64,000 nucleotides of DNA, taken from DASSYK01 sp036258315. Its GTDB lineage: Bacteria > Actinomycetota > Thermoleophilia > Solirubrobacterales > 70-9. Position numbers and translations under genes: made by a program. Of this stretch, positions 44,535 through 53,036 are shown piece by piece; position 1 is the first letter of the stretch, and each line of letters begins with the position of its first letter. The stretch spans positions 27,322 to 91,321 of the forward strand of contig DATADX010000042.1 of the NCBI GenBank assembly GCA_036258315.1, given 5' to 3'. Under the pieces are notes generated by a model. That model was not told the origin of the DNA. It ran no database searches and saw only the letters and a list, made by a program, of their open reading frames with translations.

Positions 44535-44804
44535 ATGGCGACCAAGAGAGAGCCGCGGATGGTCTCGCTCGGGTACGGCAAGTTCGCCCGGGCCGACCTG
44601 ATCTACGCCCTGGTGCCGCTCGACCCGAAGGACCGCGGCGACGGACGCCGCACCTACGTCCACGTCGAGGGGATGGCCGAGCCGATCGTCGCCTCGCGCT
44701 CCGAGCGCGCGATCGTGCGCGAGGTCGAGGACGCGCTCACCGAGTCGGCAGGGATCCCGCGCAGGCGCCGCTCCGGTGCGAAGGGGCAGGAGAAGCTGCT
44801 CTAG
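44535..44804 (+). CDS. Small RemA/DUF370-like protein
   Basis: 89 residues. The sequence VSLGYGKFARADLIYALVPLD ... RRTYVHVEGMAEPIVASRSERAI recalls the RemA/DUF370 family (matrix or biofilm regulators with a DNA-binding ring). The match is by pattern only and weak. The ATG is backed by the best ribosome-binding site in the window (AGGAGGT, 44524-44530) and TACCGT at 44512-44517. Placed between rsmI and metG. Confidence 0.6.
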   Translation: MATKREPRMVSLGYGKFARADLIYALVPLDPKDRGDGRRTYVHVEGMAEPIVASRSERAIVREVEDALTESAGIPRRRRSGAKGQEKLL

Positions 44805-44817
44805 GCTCACGGCGCCC

Positions 44818-46314
44818 GTGAGCTTCTACGTCACCACCCCGATCTACTACGTGAACGGTGAGCCTCACCTCGGGCACGCCTACACGGACATCGCCGCCGA
44901 CATCCTCGCCCGGCACCACCGCCAGCGCGGCGAGGACGTCTTCTTCCTGACCGGCACGGATGAGTTCGGGGAGCCGGTCGCGCAGCAGGCCGAGCGCGAG
45001 GGCATCACGCCGCGCGAGCTCGGCGACCGTCTCGCCCCTCGGTTCAGGGAGATGGCGGCGAAGGTGAACGCCTCGAACGACTTCTTCATCAGGACGACCG
45101 ACGAGGGGCACCAGAAGCGCGTTCAGGAGGTGGTCCAGCGGGTCTACGACAACGGCCATGTCTACGAGGGCCTCTACGAGGGCTGGTACTGCCCGCGCTG
45201 CGCCGACTTCAAGACCGAGGCCGAGCAGGGACCGGACCACACCTGCCTGATCCACCACATCCCGCTGATCCGCGAGAAGGAGGAGAACTGGTTCTTCCGT
45301 CTCTCCGCCTTCCAGGAGGGGCTCGAGAAGCTCTACGCCGAGCGGCCCGAATTCGTCCGCCCCGAGTTCCGCCGCAACGAGGCGCTCGCCTTCATCCGCC
45401 AGGGCCTCCAGGACGTGTCGCTCTCCCGCCCGCGCCTGAAGTGGGGCGTGCCCGTCCCCTGGGACCCCGACCAGGTCATCTACGTCTGGTTCGACGCGCT
45501 CCTCAACTACTACACGGCGCTCGGCTACGCCCGCGACGGGGAGGACCTGACCGATCGCTTTTGGCCCGCGTTCCACATCCTCGCCAAGGACATCCTCAAG
45601 TTCCACGCCGTCTACTGGCCCGCGTTCCTGATCGCGGCCGAGATCGAGGTGCCGCGGGGGATGTTCATCCACGGCTACCTGCTGATGGAGGGCCAGAAGA
45701 TGTCGAAGTCGCTCGGCAACGTGCTCGATCCCGACGAGGTGATCGCGAAGTTCGGCGCCGACGCGCTCCGCTACTACTGCACGCGCGAGGTCTCCTTCGG
45801 GCGGGACGGGCAGATCTCGCCCGCCGGCTTCGAGTCCCGCTACGAGACCGAGCTCGCCAACGAGTACGGCAACCTCGCCAACCGGACCCTGTCGATGGTC
45901 GGCCGCTACCGCGAGGGCGGCGTGCCGGAGGCGGAGGCCGAGCCGGAGCTGGCCGCCGCGTTCGAGGGCGCGCCCGAGCGCTTTCGGGCGCTGCTCGACG
46001 AGGCGGAGCTGACGCAGGGCCTCGAGGAGATCTGGAGGCTCGTCCGGCGGCTCAACCAGTACGTCGAGGAGACCCGCCCGTGGGACCTCGCCAAGGACGA
46101 GGCGGAGGCGGGGCGTCTCGACTCGGTCCTCTACGGGCTCGCCGAGGGGCTCCGGGTGACGACGCTGCTCCTCCACGCCTACATGCCGGACTCGACCGGG
46201 AGGCTGCTCGACGCGCTGGCCGAGCCGGGCCGCGAGCTCGCCGATTTCGGCTCGCGTGGCGGTGGTCAGGCGCTGGCTGAGTTGGCCCCGCTTTTCCCCA
46301 AATTGCAGGGTTGA
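44818..46314 (+). CDS. metG: Methionyl-tRNA synthetase
   Basis: 498 residues, class I synthetase. HIGH-type motif HLGHAYTDIAADIL (~18), zinc knuckle CPRCADF...C, and KMSKSLGN (~297). The C-terminal tRNA-binding module of longer MetG is absent, as in many actinobacteria. GTG start 10 nt after TAGGCT (44802-44807) gives MSFYVTTPIYYVNG. Confidence 0.95.
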   Translation: MSFYVTTPIYYVNGEPHLGHAYTDIAADILARHHRQRGEDVFFLTGTDEFGEPVAQQAEREGITPRELGDRLAPRFREMAAKVNASNDFFIRTTDEGHQKRVQEVVQRVYDNGHVYEGLYEGWYCPRCADFKTEAEQGPDHTCLIHHIPLIREKEENWFFRLSAFQEGLEKLYAERPEFVRPEFRRNEALAFIRQGLQDVSLSRPRLKWGVPVPWDPDQVIYVWFDALLNYYTALGYARDGEDLTDRFWPAFHILAKDILKFHAVYWPAFLIAAEIEVPRGMFIHGYLLMEGQKMSKSLGNVLDPDEVIAKFGADALRYYCTREVSFGRDGQISPAGFESRYETELANEYGNLANRTLSMVGRYREGGVPEAEAEPELAAAFEGAPERFRALLDEAELTQGLEEIWRLVRRLNQYVEETRPWDLAKDEAEAGRLDSVLYGLAEGLRVTTLLLHAYMPDSTGRLLDALAEPGRELADFGSRGGGQALAELAPLFPKLQG

Positions 46315-46349
46315 GCCGCACATCCGGCAGGTGGTAGGGTCAACTGCTC

Positions 46350-46751
46350 GTGAAGCGCAGGGTCACAGCAGCGGTGGTCTCCATCGCGGCGCTGGGAGTG
46401 TCGCTGACGGCGGCGCCGGCCGTCGCCGAGTACGACACGCTGCTCGCCTATCTGACCGTCGGCAAGCTGAAGCCGGGCAAGCGGATCACCTACAAGGTCG
46501 TCTGCAGCGCGGACTGCCAGCTCACGGCATCGTCGACGGTCATCCTCAAGGGGCCGGACCTCGGCCCGGTCACCTCGTCCGGCCAGTTCGGCGCCAACCA
46601 GGTCGCCGAGGTGTTCCTGAAGCCGAACAAGCCGGCGCGACGCGCGATCAAGGCCAACCTCGGCGCATCGAAGCTGAAGACGAAGGTTCGCGCGACGAAC
46701 CCGACCACGGGCGAAGTGGACACCGACACCCGCACGTTCCGGTTCAAGTAG
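46350..46751 (+). CDS. Secreted protein, unknown
   Basis: 133 residues. Signal peptide ~1-26 (KRRVTAAVVSIAALGVSLTAAPAVA). The mature part is beta-rich with a single disulfide candidate (VVCSADCQL). The GTG is 9 nt after TAGGGT. No known family recognised. Confidence 0.75.
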   Translation: MKRRVTAAVVSIAALGVSLTAAPAVAEYDTLLAYLTVGKLKPGKRITYKVVCSADCQLTASSTVILKGPDLGPVTSSGQFGANQVAEVFLKPNKPARRAIKANLGASKLKTKVRATNPTTGEVDTDTRTFRFK

Positions 46752-46774
46752 ACCGCCGCTTCGGCATTCGCGCC

Positions 46775-46780
46775 TAGACT
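46775..46780 (+). promoter_or_regulatory. -10 element (TAGACT) for tatD
   Basis: Seven nt before the GTG at 46788. Confidence 0.5.
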
Positions 46781-46787
46781 CGCCGCC

Positions 46788-47555
46788 GTGCTCGACAGCC
46801 ACGCGCACCTGGGCCTGTGCGAGCGGAGCCCCGCCGAGCTCGTCGGGGCGGCCGCGGCCGTTGGCGTGCGCCGCATCCTCACGGTCGGCCTCGGCGAGGA
46901 CTCCAACCCGGGCGTGATCGAGCTTGCCGCCGAGTACGAGAGCGTGTTCGCCGCCGTCGGACGCCATCCCAACGGGGCCGACGGGTTCGACGACGCGGCC
47001 GCGGCGGAGTTGGAGCGGCTCGCGGCCCGCGATCAGGTGGCGGCGGTCGGCGAGACCGGACTCGACTTCTACCGCGACCGGGCCCAGCCCGAGTCCCAGC
47101 GCCGGGCGTTCGCGGCGCAGATCGCGATCGCGGCGGCGGTCGGGAAGCCCGTCGTCATCCATCTGCGCGACCGCGAGGGCTCCGAGGACGCCGTCGCCGA
47201 GGCGTTCGAGACGCTCGCGGCCGAGGCGGGCGGAGACGTGGTGCTGCACTGCTTCTCGGCCGCGCCGCGCTGGGCGGAGCGGGCTGCCGAGCTCGGCTGG
47301 TACTGCTCGTTCGCGGGCAACGTCACCTACCCGAAGGCGGAGGCGCTGCGGGAGGCGGCGGCGCTCGTGCCCGAGGATCGGATCCTGGTCGAGACCGACT
47401 CGCCCTACCTCGCGCCGCAGCCGGTCCGAGGGAAGCCGAATCAGCCGGCCAACGTCGTCGCGACGGCCGAGCGGGTGGCCGCGGTCCGCGAGGTCAGCTA
47501 CGAGGAGCTCGAGCGGGCCGTGGAGGCGAACGCCGCGCGGGTCTTCGGGTGGTGA
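46788..47555 (+). CDS. tatD: TatD family metal-dependent nuclease
   Basis: 255 residues, TIM-barrel hydrolase with the metal set HAH (DSHAHLG), Glu in GETGLDFY (~88), His in IHLRD (~125), His in LHCFSA (~150) and Asp in ETDSPYL (~200). TatD enzymes act as DNases. Lies next to rsmA and ispE, a common actinobacterial neighbourhood. Confidence 0.93.
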   Translation: MLDSHAHLGLCERSPAELVGAAAAVGVRRILTVGLGEDSNPGVIELAAEYESVFAAVGRHPNGADGFDDAAAAELERLAARDQVAAVGETGLDFYRDRAQPESQRRAFAAQIAIAAAVGKPVVIHLRDREGSEDAVAEAFETLAAEAGGDVVLHCFSAAPRWAERAAELGWYCSFAGNVTYPKAEALREAAALVPEDRILVETDSPYLAPQPVRGKPNQPANVVATAERVAAVREVSYEELERAVEANAARVFGW

Positions 47556-47568
47556 CGAGATGACGACC

Positions 47569-47574
47569 TAGACT
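47569..47574 (+). promoter_or_regulatory. -10 element (TAGACT) for rsmA-ispE
   Basis: Six nt before the GTG at 47581; 14 bp after tatD. Confidence 0.5.
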
Positions 47575-47580
47575 GCGTTC

Positions 47581-48387
47581 GTGGTCCGAGGGCAGCCGCG
47601 AGCGAGCGCGAGGCAGCGGCGGCTGGGCCAGAACTTCCTCGCCGACCCCAACCTGCTCGATGCGATCGTCCGCGAGGCGGGGCTGGAGCCCGGCGACGTG
47701 GTCCTGGAGGTCGGGGGAGGCGGCGGCGCGCTCACCGAGCGGCTCGCGCCCGAGGCCGCCTGCGTGCACGTCGTTGAGATGGACGACCGGCTGCGAGGCG
47801 AGCTCGAGCCGCTCGCGGCCGAGGCCGGCAACGTCAACCTCGTCTGGGGCGACGCGATCAAGGCCGACCTCGCCGGGTTGATGCCGGCGCCGGGCAAGAT
47901 GGTTGCGAACCTGCCGTACGCGGTGGCGACGCCGCTGCTGCTGCGGACGATCGCGGAGCTGCCCTCCCTCCGCGAGTGGCTGGTGATGGTCCAGCGCGAG
48001 ATCGGCGAGCGGCTCCGGGCGGCGCCGGGGACGCGCGAGTACGGGATCCCGAGCGTGATCGCCCAGCTCAGCTGCGACGTCAGTCTGGTCCGGACGGTCG
48101 ACCCGGCGGTGTTCACGCCGCGGCCGCGGGTCGAATCCGCCCTCGTGCGAATCGTGCGCCGCCGCCCCGCCCCGCCCGAGCCCGTGCGCGAGCTCGTCCG
48201 CGATGCCTTCGCGCACCGCCGCAAGTCGCTGCCGCGCTCGCTCGAGCTCGCCAGGCCCGGCAGCCTCGCCCCGGCGCGAGCGGCGCTGGAGGCGATCGGC
48301 AAGCCCGCCGCTGCTCGCGCGGAGTCGCTGGAGCCGGCGGAGTTCGAGCGGCTGGCGGTGGCGCTGGAGCGGGAGGGGGCGCCGTGA
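47581..48387 (+). CDS. rsmA: 16S rRNA (adenine-1518/1519-N6)-dimethyltransferase
   Basis: KsgA family: LGQNFLADPNLLDAIV (~15-30), SAM motif VLEVGGGGGALTERLA (~41-56) and the NLPYAVATPLLL motif (~104) that selects the target adenine. Basic N- and C-terminal flanks. GTGA overlap with ispE. Confidence 0.95.
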   Translation: MVRGQPRASARQRRLGQNFLADPNLLDAIVREAGLEPGDVVLEVGGGGGALTERLAPEAACVHVVEMDDRLRGELEPLAAEAGNVNLVWGDAIKADLAGLMPAPGKMVANLPYAVATPLLLRTIAELPSLREWLVMVQREIGERLRAAPGTREYGIPSVIAQLSCDVSLVRTVDPAVFTPRPRVESALVRIVRRRPAPPEPVRELVRDAFAHRRKSLPRSLELARPGSLAPARAALEAIGKPAAARAESLEPAEFERLAVALEREGAP

Positions 48388-49241
48388 GCGGCGAGCCGCT
48401 GCTGGCTCCGGCGAAGCTCAACCTCTGCCTCTACGTCGGCGGCCGGCGGGACGACGGCCTGCACGAGATCCGCTCCGTGTTCGAGCCTCTCGAGCTTGCC
48501 GACGAGCTGCGGGTGAGCGAGGGCGGGGAGCGGGACGAGGTCGTCTGCGAGGCGGTCGGCGGCCCGAACCTGGCCGCCGCGGCGCTCGCTGGGCTCCGCG
48601 AGGCGGGCTGGCGCTCGCCGCCGCTTCGGATCGAGATCGAGAAGCGGGTCCCGGTCGCCGCGGGCCTCGGGGGCGGCAGCGCCGACGCCGCGGCCGTGCT
48701 GCGGCTGGCGCGCGGCGAGGTCGAGGGAATCCGCGCGCTCGCCGCGTCCGTCGGCGCGGATGTCCCGTCGCAGCTCGAGCCTCGGCCCTGCCTCGTCGCC
48801 GGCGCCGGGGAGGTGGTCGAGCCGATCGTGCCGCCGGGGCGCCACGCGATCGTGCTGATCCCGCAGCGGCACGGGCTGTCCACCGCCGCGGTCTACGAGG
48901 AGGCCGATCGCCTCGGCGCCGGTCGCGGCGGGTCCGAGCTCGATGCGATCCGGCGCCGGCTGCACGAAGCCGTCAGCACGGGCGCGTCCCCGCTCGACTA
49001 CCGCGAGCACCTGATCAATGACCTCCAGCCGGCCGCCCTTTCGCTGTGCCCCGGGATCGCGCCGGCGCTCGCGGCGCTGAGCGATGCCGGCGCCGCGCAC
49101 GCGATGGTGACCGGCTCGGGGCCGACGGCGTTCGGGTTGTTCGCCGACGCCGACTCGGCGGAGGGGGCGGCGGCGGAGCTGCGCGAGCGGTTCCCGGAGA
49201 CGGTCGCGACCGCCCCCCTCTACGGGCCGGGGGAGGGGTGA
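48384..49241 (+). CDS. ispE: 4-diphosphocytidyl-2-C-methyl-D-erythritol kinase
   Basis: Non-mevalonate isoprenoid pathway (MEP) kinase. 285 residues, GHMP kinase fold: APAKLNLCLYVGGRRDDGLHEIRSVFEPL near the start, ATP-binding PVAAGLGGGSADAAAVLR (~95), and GSGPTAFGLF near the C-terminus. GTG 48384 overlaps the rsmA stop and gives VSGEPLLAPAKLN. Its stop overlaps the next ATG (TGATG). Confidence 0.94.
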   Translation: MSGEPLLAPAKLNLCLYVGGRRDDGLHEIRSVFEPLELADELRVSEGGERDEVVCEAVGGPNLAAAALAGLREAGWRSPPLRIEIEKRVPVAAGLGGGSADAAAVLRLARGEVEGIRALAASVGADVPSQLEPRPCLVAGAGEVVEPIVPPGRHAIVLIPQRHGLSTAAVYEEADRLGAGRGGSELDAIRRRLHEAVSTGASPLDYREHLINDLQPAALSLCPGIAPALAALSDAGAAHAMVTGSGPTAFGLFADADSAEGAAAELRERFPETVATAPLYGPGEG

Positions 49242-50758
49242 TGAAGCTCCGCTTCGATCGCAAGTGGCTCCTCTGGGGCCTCGTCGCCGTGGCCGTGATC
49301 GGGTACTTCGTGTTCCGCGACGATCTCCCCGAGTTCAACCTCGAGCACATCATCGAGGACCTCTCGAAGGGCCTCGGCGCCTGGACGTACCTGCTCGTGG
49401 CAGTGCTCGCGTTCCTCGAGACGGGGGCGTTCGTCGGTCTCGTCGCTCCCGGCGAGTTCACCGTCCTGCTCGGCGGCGCCGTCGCCGGGCAGGGCGATAT
49501 CTCCCTGCCGCTGATCCTCGGGATCACCTGGCTGGCGGCATTCCTCGGCGACACGACGAGTTTTGTGCTCGGCGCCAAGCTCGGCCGGGAGTTCATCGTC
49601 CGTCACGGGCCTCGCGTCGGGATCACGGAGCCGCGGCTGCACCAGGTCGAGGCCTATTTCGACCGTCACGGCGGCAAGACGATCCTGATCGGGCGTTTCA
49701 TCGGGCTCGTCCGCGCCCTCGCCCCGTTCGTCGCCGGGACCAGCAAGATGCGCTACCGCGCCTTCTGGCCCTACAGCGTGCTCGGCACGGGGCTCTGGGC
49801 CACCACCTTCATCCTGATCGGCTACTTCGCCTCCCAGAGCCTCGACGAGGTCGCGGCGATCGTCAGCCGGGGCCTGATCTGGTTCGGTGTCTTCGTCGGC
49901 CTCGTCGTCGGAGTGGTGGTCCTGGTTCGCCACCTGCGCGAGCCTGAGAACCGGGCCAAGGTGGTCACCGAGATGGAGCGCCGCCGGGCGCTGCGACCGG
50001 TGCTCGCGCTGGCGCGCCGGCTGCGCCCGCAGGCGGCGTTCCTGTGGCAGCGGCTGACGCCGGGCGGGCTCGGACTCGAGCTGACGACGCTGCTGGCTGT
50101 GCTCGCCGTCAGCCTGTTCGTGCTGACCTCCTACTGGAGCGTCGTCGCCGGGGACCCGGGTCCGACACCGGGGGACAAGGCCGTGCTCGAGTTCTGCGAC
50201 GACATTCGCATGGATTGGCTCAACGACGTCGCCAAGGTGGTCAGCGGGTTCGGCTCCGGGTGGGTCGTGTTCCCGCTCGCCGCGCTCGCGGCGGTCGCCC
50301 TCGCGGCCGGCCGCCGTTGGAACGAGCTCGCCGTGCTGATTGCGGGGGTGGCGGTGATCGCGGTGATGCCGGATGCGATCAAGGCCTGGACCGATCGCCC
50401 ACGCCCCCCCGGCGGCCTTCAGTCAGTCGAATCGTCCGCGTTCCCGAGCGGGCATGCCGCGCACGCGACGCTTTACACGTGGCTGGCCGTCACCCTCGCC
50501 TGGCGGATTCGCCCGGCGCTCACCTGGCGCACGGGTCTGATCGTCGCCGGGATCCTGGTCACGGCGCTGATCGGCTTCAGCCGCGTCTACCTCCAGGTTC
50601 ACTGGCCGAGTGACGTGTGGGCCGGCTGGGCGCTCGGGTTCGCGGGATTCTCGGCCGCCGCGGTCGTGGCGTTGATCGTCGTTCACATACGCGACAATCT
50701 TCGCCGCGATGACGACGCTTCTGAACGGACCGCCCAGCCTGCTGGCGCTCGGCAGTGA
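49241..50758 (+). CDS. DedA-PAP2 fusion membrane protein
   Basis: 505 residues. The N-terminal part (~1-230) is a DedA/VTT-family domain with FLETGAFVGLVAPGEFTVLLGGAVAG and GRFIGLVRALAPFVAGTSKM. After a linker of ~60 residues, the C-terminal part (~275-490) is a PAP2 phosphatase with the three-part motif KAWTDRPRPP, SAFPSGHAAH and SRVYLQVHWPSD. Fused lipid scramblase and phosphatase would suit undecaprenyl phosphate recycling. It follows ispE, which supplies isoprenoid precursors. Confidence 0.92.
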   Translation: MKLRFDRKWLLWGLVAVAVIGYFVFRDDLPEFNLEHIIEDLSKGLGAWTYLLVAVLAFLETGAFVGLVAPGEFTVLLGGAVAGQGDISLPLILGITWLAAFLGDTTSFVLGAKLGREFIVRHGPRVGITEPRLHQVEAYFDRHGGKTILIGRFIGLVRALAPFVAGTSKMRYRAFWPYSVLGTGLWATTFILIGYFASQSLDEVAAIVSRGLIWFGVFVGLVVGVVVLVRHLREPENRAKVVTEMERRRALRPVLALARRLRPQAAFLWQRLTPGGLGLELTTLLAVLAVSLFVLTSYWSVVAGDPGPTPGDKAVLEFCDDIRMDWLNDVAKVVSGFGSGWVVFPLAALAAVALAAGRRWNELAVLIAGVAVIAVMPDAIKAWTDRPRPPGGLQSVESSAFPSGHAAHATLYTWLAVTLAWRIRPALTWRTGLIVAGILVTALIGFSRVYLQVHWPSDVWAGWALGFAGFSAAAVVALIVVHIRDNLRRDDDASERTAQPAGARQ

Positions 50759-50969
50759 GTACTACCTGTTCGGCGCGGCCGGCCTCGTATCGCTCGCGGC
50801 GTTCGTCGGGCTGATCCTGGCGCCGGCGCTCGGGGCATACGGGCGGCCCTGGGAAAAGCTCGCGGCGGGCTTCCTGTCCCTGTTCGTGCTCGTCGCGCTG
50901 CTCGCCATCGGGGTCGTGGCCGGTCTGCTCATCTTCTACAACTGGGACCAGATCCAGGACTGGTTCTAG
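50709..50969 (+). CDS. Small two-TM membrane protein
   Basis: 86 residues; two hydrophobic helices ~18-42 and ~55-78 (LFGAAGLVSLAAFVGLILAP, FLSLFVLVALLAIGVVAGLLIF). Starts 50 bp inside the 3' end of the DedA-PAP2 gene in another frame. No SD found. The frame continues well past the DedA stop, so the frame is not a shadow. It may be a partner of the upstream protein. Confidence 0.65.
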   Translation: MTTLLNGPPSLLALGSEYYLFGAAGLVSLAAFVGLILAPALGAYGRPWEKLAAGFLSLFVLVALLAIGVVAGLLIFYNWDQIQDWF

Positions 50970-51022
50970 GGCGGCCCGCCCCCGTTTGCCGGCGGCGCGC
51001 CGTCGGTCGCGGCGCCCGAACC

Positions 51023-51028
51023 TAGAAT
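51023..51028 (+). promoter_or_regulatory. -10 element (TAGAAT) for the CdaR-like gene
   Basis: Six nt before the ATG at 51035; a nearer GTG (51029) is too close, so the ATG is favoured. Confidence 0.5.
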
Positions 51029-51034
51029 GTGCTG

Positions 51035-52279
51035 ATGAGCGCCAGGGAAAAGGAGCGCGCGACGCGCCCCGACGAGACATTCGAGGAGCTCTCGGCGGCG
51101 ATCGAGTCCGGTGCCGGGCTGCCCGCGGTCGCAAGGGCGGCCGCGAAGGCGCTGGACGCGAGCGTCGCGCTGATCGACCGCTCCAGCGCCGTGCTTGCCG
51201 TCGCCGCCGCCTCTCCGGACGAGGAGAGCAAGCTCCTGGCCGGTGGCGATCCGGTGCGGGTGCTCGACCTCCGGGTCGCGGACAGCGCGGTCGGCGAGCT
51301 TCGCTGGCGGCCGCGCGGCGAGGATGAACCTGGCCCGGCGCTGCTGCGGATGATGGCGACGCTGCTCGGGCTCGAGCTCGAACGCTCGCGCTCCCCGGAA
51401 TGGGCGAGCGAGGAGGCGGCACGGGACTTCGTCCGCTCGCTGCTGGACCGGACCGTCACAGACCGCGGCGACATCGCCGCCCGAGCGGGCGAGCTGGGAT
51501 CGGATCTATCGAGCGGCGCCGGGGTGCTGATGGCGCGGGCGATCCCGCGCGCCGCTCAGAGCGGCGAGTGGCGCGGCCGCGTGCTCATGATCGCGCTGCG
51601 GGCCGTACGGGCGATCAGCCCGGCCGCGCTCGCGGCCGAGGGGGAGCACGCCGGCGAGCGGGCCGAGATCGTCGCGATCGTGCCGACGAACGACGACGCC
51701 CGCCTGGGCCGGGCCGCCGAGTCGCTCGCGACAGAGCTCGAGCAGGGGCTGACCGGATTCGCGGTCACGGTCTCGCGCAGCCGCGTCGCCGCCGACCCGG
51801 TGGACCTGTACAGGGCCGGCCAGGAGGCGCGGCTGGCGGCGAACGTGGGCGAGGCCGAGGGCGCCGGCCTGCTCGCCTTCGAGGACACGGGCGCCTACCG
51901 CCTGCTGCTGCCGGCGATGAGCGAGGACCCGGCCGAGCTCGAGCGCTTCTACTCCGAGACGGTCGAGCCGCTCGTCGCCTACGACGAGCAGTACGAGACC
52001 CACCTGATGAAGACGGTCGAGACCTACCTGGACCACGACGGCAACGTCGCTGCGACGGCGCAGACGCTGTTCACCCACCGCCACACGATCCGGTACCGGC
52101 TCGAGCGCGCGAAGGAGCTGTGCGGGCACGACGCCACCTCTACAGCGGGCCGCGAGAAGCTCGGGCTTGGGCTGAAGGCGATGCGGGTGCTCGGGATCGC
52201 GCCCCCGGTCGGCCCCGCCGGCGAACCCGGCAGCGAGGCCGGCAAGGTCGCGCGGCAGGCCGAGGCCGAGCGGGAGTAG
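51035..52279 (+). CDS. CdaR/PucR-type transcriptional regulator
   Basis: 414 residues. N-terminal GAF-like sensory region (~20-120), middle GGDEF-like CdaR region (~150-290) and a C-terminal helix-turn-helix of the PucR class (~330-365: DHDGNVAATAQTLFTHRHTIRYRLERAKEL). Such proteins activate catabolic or stress genes. The target is not clear. Confidence 0.88.
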   Translation: MSAREKERATRPDETFEELSAAIESGAGLPAVARAAAKALDASVALIDRSSAVLAVAAASPDEESKLLAGGDPVRVLDLRVADSAVGELRWRPRGEDEPGPALLRMMATLLGLELERSRSPEWASEEAARDFVRSLLDRTVTDRGDIAARAGELGSDLSSGAGVLMARAIPRAAQSGEWRGRVLMIALRAVRAISPAALAAEGEHAGERAEIVAIVPTNDDARLGRAAESLATELEQGLTGFAVTVSRSRVAADPVDLYRAGQEARLAANVGEAEGAGLLAFEDTGAYRLLLPAMSEDPAELERFYSETVEPLVAYDEQYETHLMKTVETYLDHDGNVAATAQTLFTHRHTIRYRLERAKELCGHDATSTAGREKLGLGLKAMRVLGIAPPVGPAGEPGSEAGKVARQAEAERE

Positions 52280-52281
52280 CG

Positions 52282-52752
52282 TTACCGGGCTACGGCGCTG
52301 CGCCGCGCGTAGGGCTCCAGCCCCTCCTTCGCCCGAGCCGCGGACCAGTTGTGGTTCCAGCGGAAGACCGGGCGCGCGACCGGCGTCAGGATCCGCAGCA
52401 GGGGCCGGTCGGCGTAGACCGTCCAGTCGAAGCGGACGTGAACCCTGCCGTCGTCCTTCGGAGCCAGGGTCCACACCCCCTTGCCGCTGAGATCGCCGAC
52501 GACCCTGACCTCGAAGCTGCGCGGCGGGTCGAAGGCGACGATCTCGGAGGTCGTGTTCAGGGTGTACGGCAGCTTGCCCTTGAAGTGCTGCTTCGTCGTG
52601 CACCCCGGCGCCGGCTCGCAGTCGCCCTCGACGTCGATGTAGACGGGCCTCCACCAGTCGGGATAGGTGCGCGCATCCGCGAGAGCCGCGAACACGGCCT
52701 CCTGTGGGGCGTCGACGTCCCACTCGTCGAGGAAGACGTACTCGCTGGCCAT
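52282..52752 (-). CDS. SRPBCC family protein (polyketide cyclase/START-like)
   Basis: 156 residues, START-like fold: YVFLDEWDVDAPQEAVFAALADARTYPDWWRPVYIDVEG and a later WTVYADRPLLRILTP. Start ATG at 52752, 7 nt after TAGGGT (52760-52765). A longer frame upstream overlaps a tRNA gene and is rejected. The ligand is unknown. Confidence 0.85.
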   Translation of the reverse strand: MASEYVFLDEWDVDAPQEAVFAALADARTYPDWWRPVYIDVEGDCEPAPGCTTKQHFKGKLPYTLNTTSEIVAFDPPRSFEVRVVGDLSGKGVWTLAPKDDGRVHVRFDWTVYADRPLLRILTPVARPVFRWNHNWSAARAKEGLEPYARRSAVAR

Positions 52753-52759
52753 CCAGCCG

Positions 52760-52765
52760 ACCCTA
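52760..52765 (-). promoter_or_regulatory. -10 element (TAGGGT) for the SRPBCC gene
   Basis: Seven nt before the ATG at 52752; it lies between the tRNA gene and the CDS. Confidence 0.5.
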
Positions 52766-52803
52766 CCCGACGCCGGAGAGGTGGATAGGGCTTCGACGTC
52801 GAG

Positions 52804-52876
52804 TTCCGGGGGGAGGAGTCGAACCCCCTCTTCCTGGACCAAAACCAGGCGTGCTGGCCAAGTACACCACCCCGGA
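52804..52876 (-). tRNA. tRNA-Gln (anticodon TTG)
   Basis: 73 nt on the minus strand, missing from protein-coding calls. Acceptor stem TCCGGGG with CCCCGGA and discriminator A; D-arm GTGT/GCAC; anticodon stem CCTGG/CCAGG with loop TTTTGGT (anticodon TTG = UUG in RNA); T-arm GGGGG-TTCGACT-CCTCC (one G-T pair). CCA is not encoded. The fold is complete, so it is probably functional. Confidence 0.93.
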
Positions 52877-52990
52877 CCGGCCTCAAGTCTACGTTCGGGT
52901 CATGGCCCATCGCTGCGGCCATCTCGGTGCCACCGAACTCGGGCGTGAGCAGGGATTTCAAGGGTTGCATATCGGCCACCCAATATTAGG

Positions 52991-52996
52991 TAGCGT
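52991..52996 (+). promoter_or_regulatory. -10 element (TAGCGT) for the upstream ORF and DUF2225-like gene
   Basis: Seven nt before the ATG of a 10-codon ORF at 53004. No promoter is seen nearer to the main gene. Confidence 0.5.
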
Positions 52997-53003
52997 TGCC
53001 AAA

Positions 53004-53036
53004 ATGCCGAAACGCTGGGAGGCAGCTTCGGCGTGA
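53004..53036 (+). other. 10-codon upstream ORF overlapping the DUF2225-like gene
   Basis: Encodes MPKRWEAASA; its TGA (53034-53036) overlaps the GTG start (53033-53035). Its ATG sits 7 nt after TAGCGT, so the first codon of the transcript would be that ATG. Confidence 0.5.

Noticed and set aside
52753..52842. 30-residue N-terminal extension of the SRPBCC protein
   Set aside because: It overlaps tRNA-Gln and the TAGGGT promoter element.
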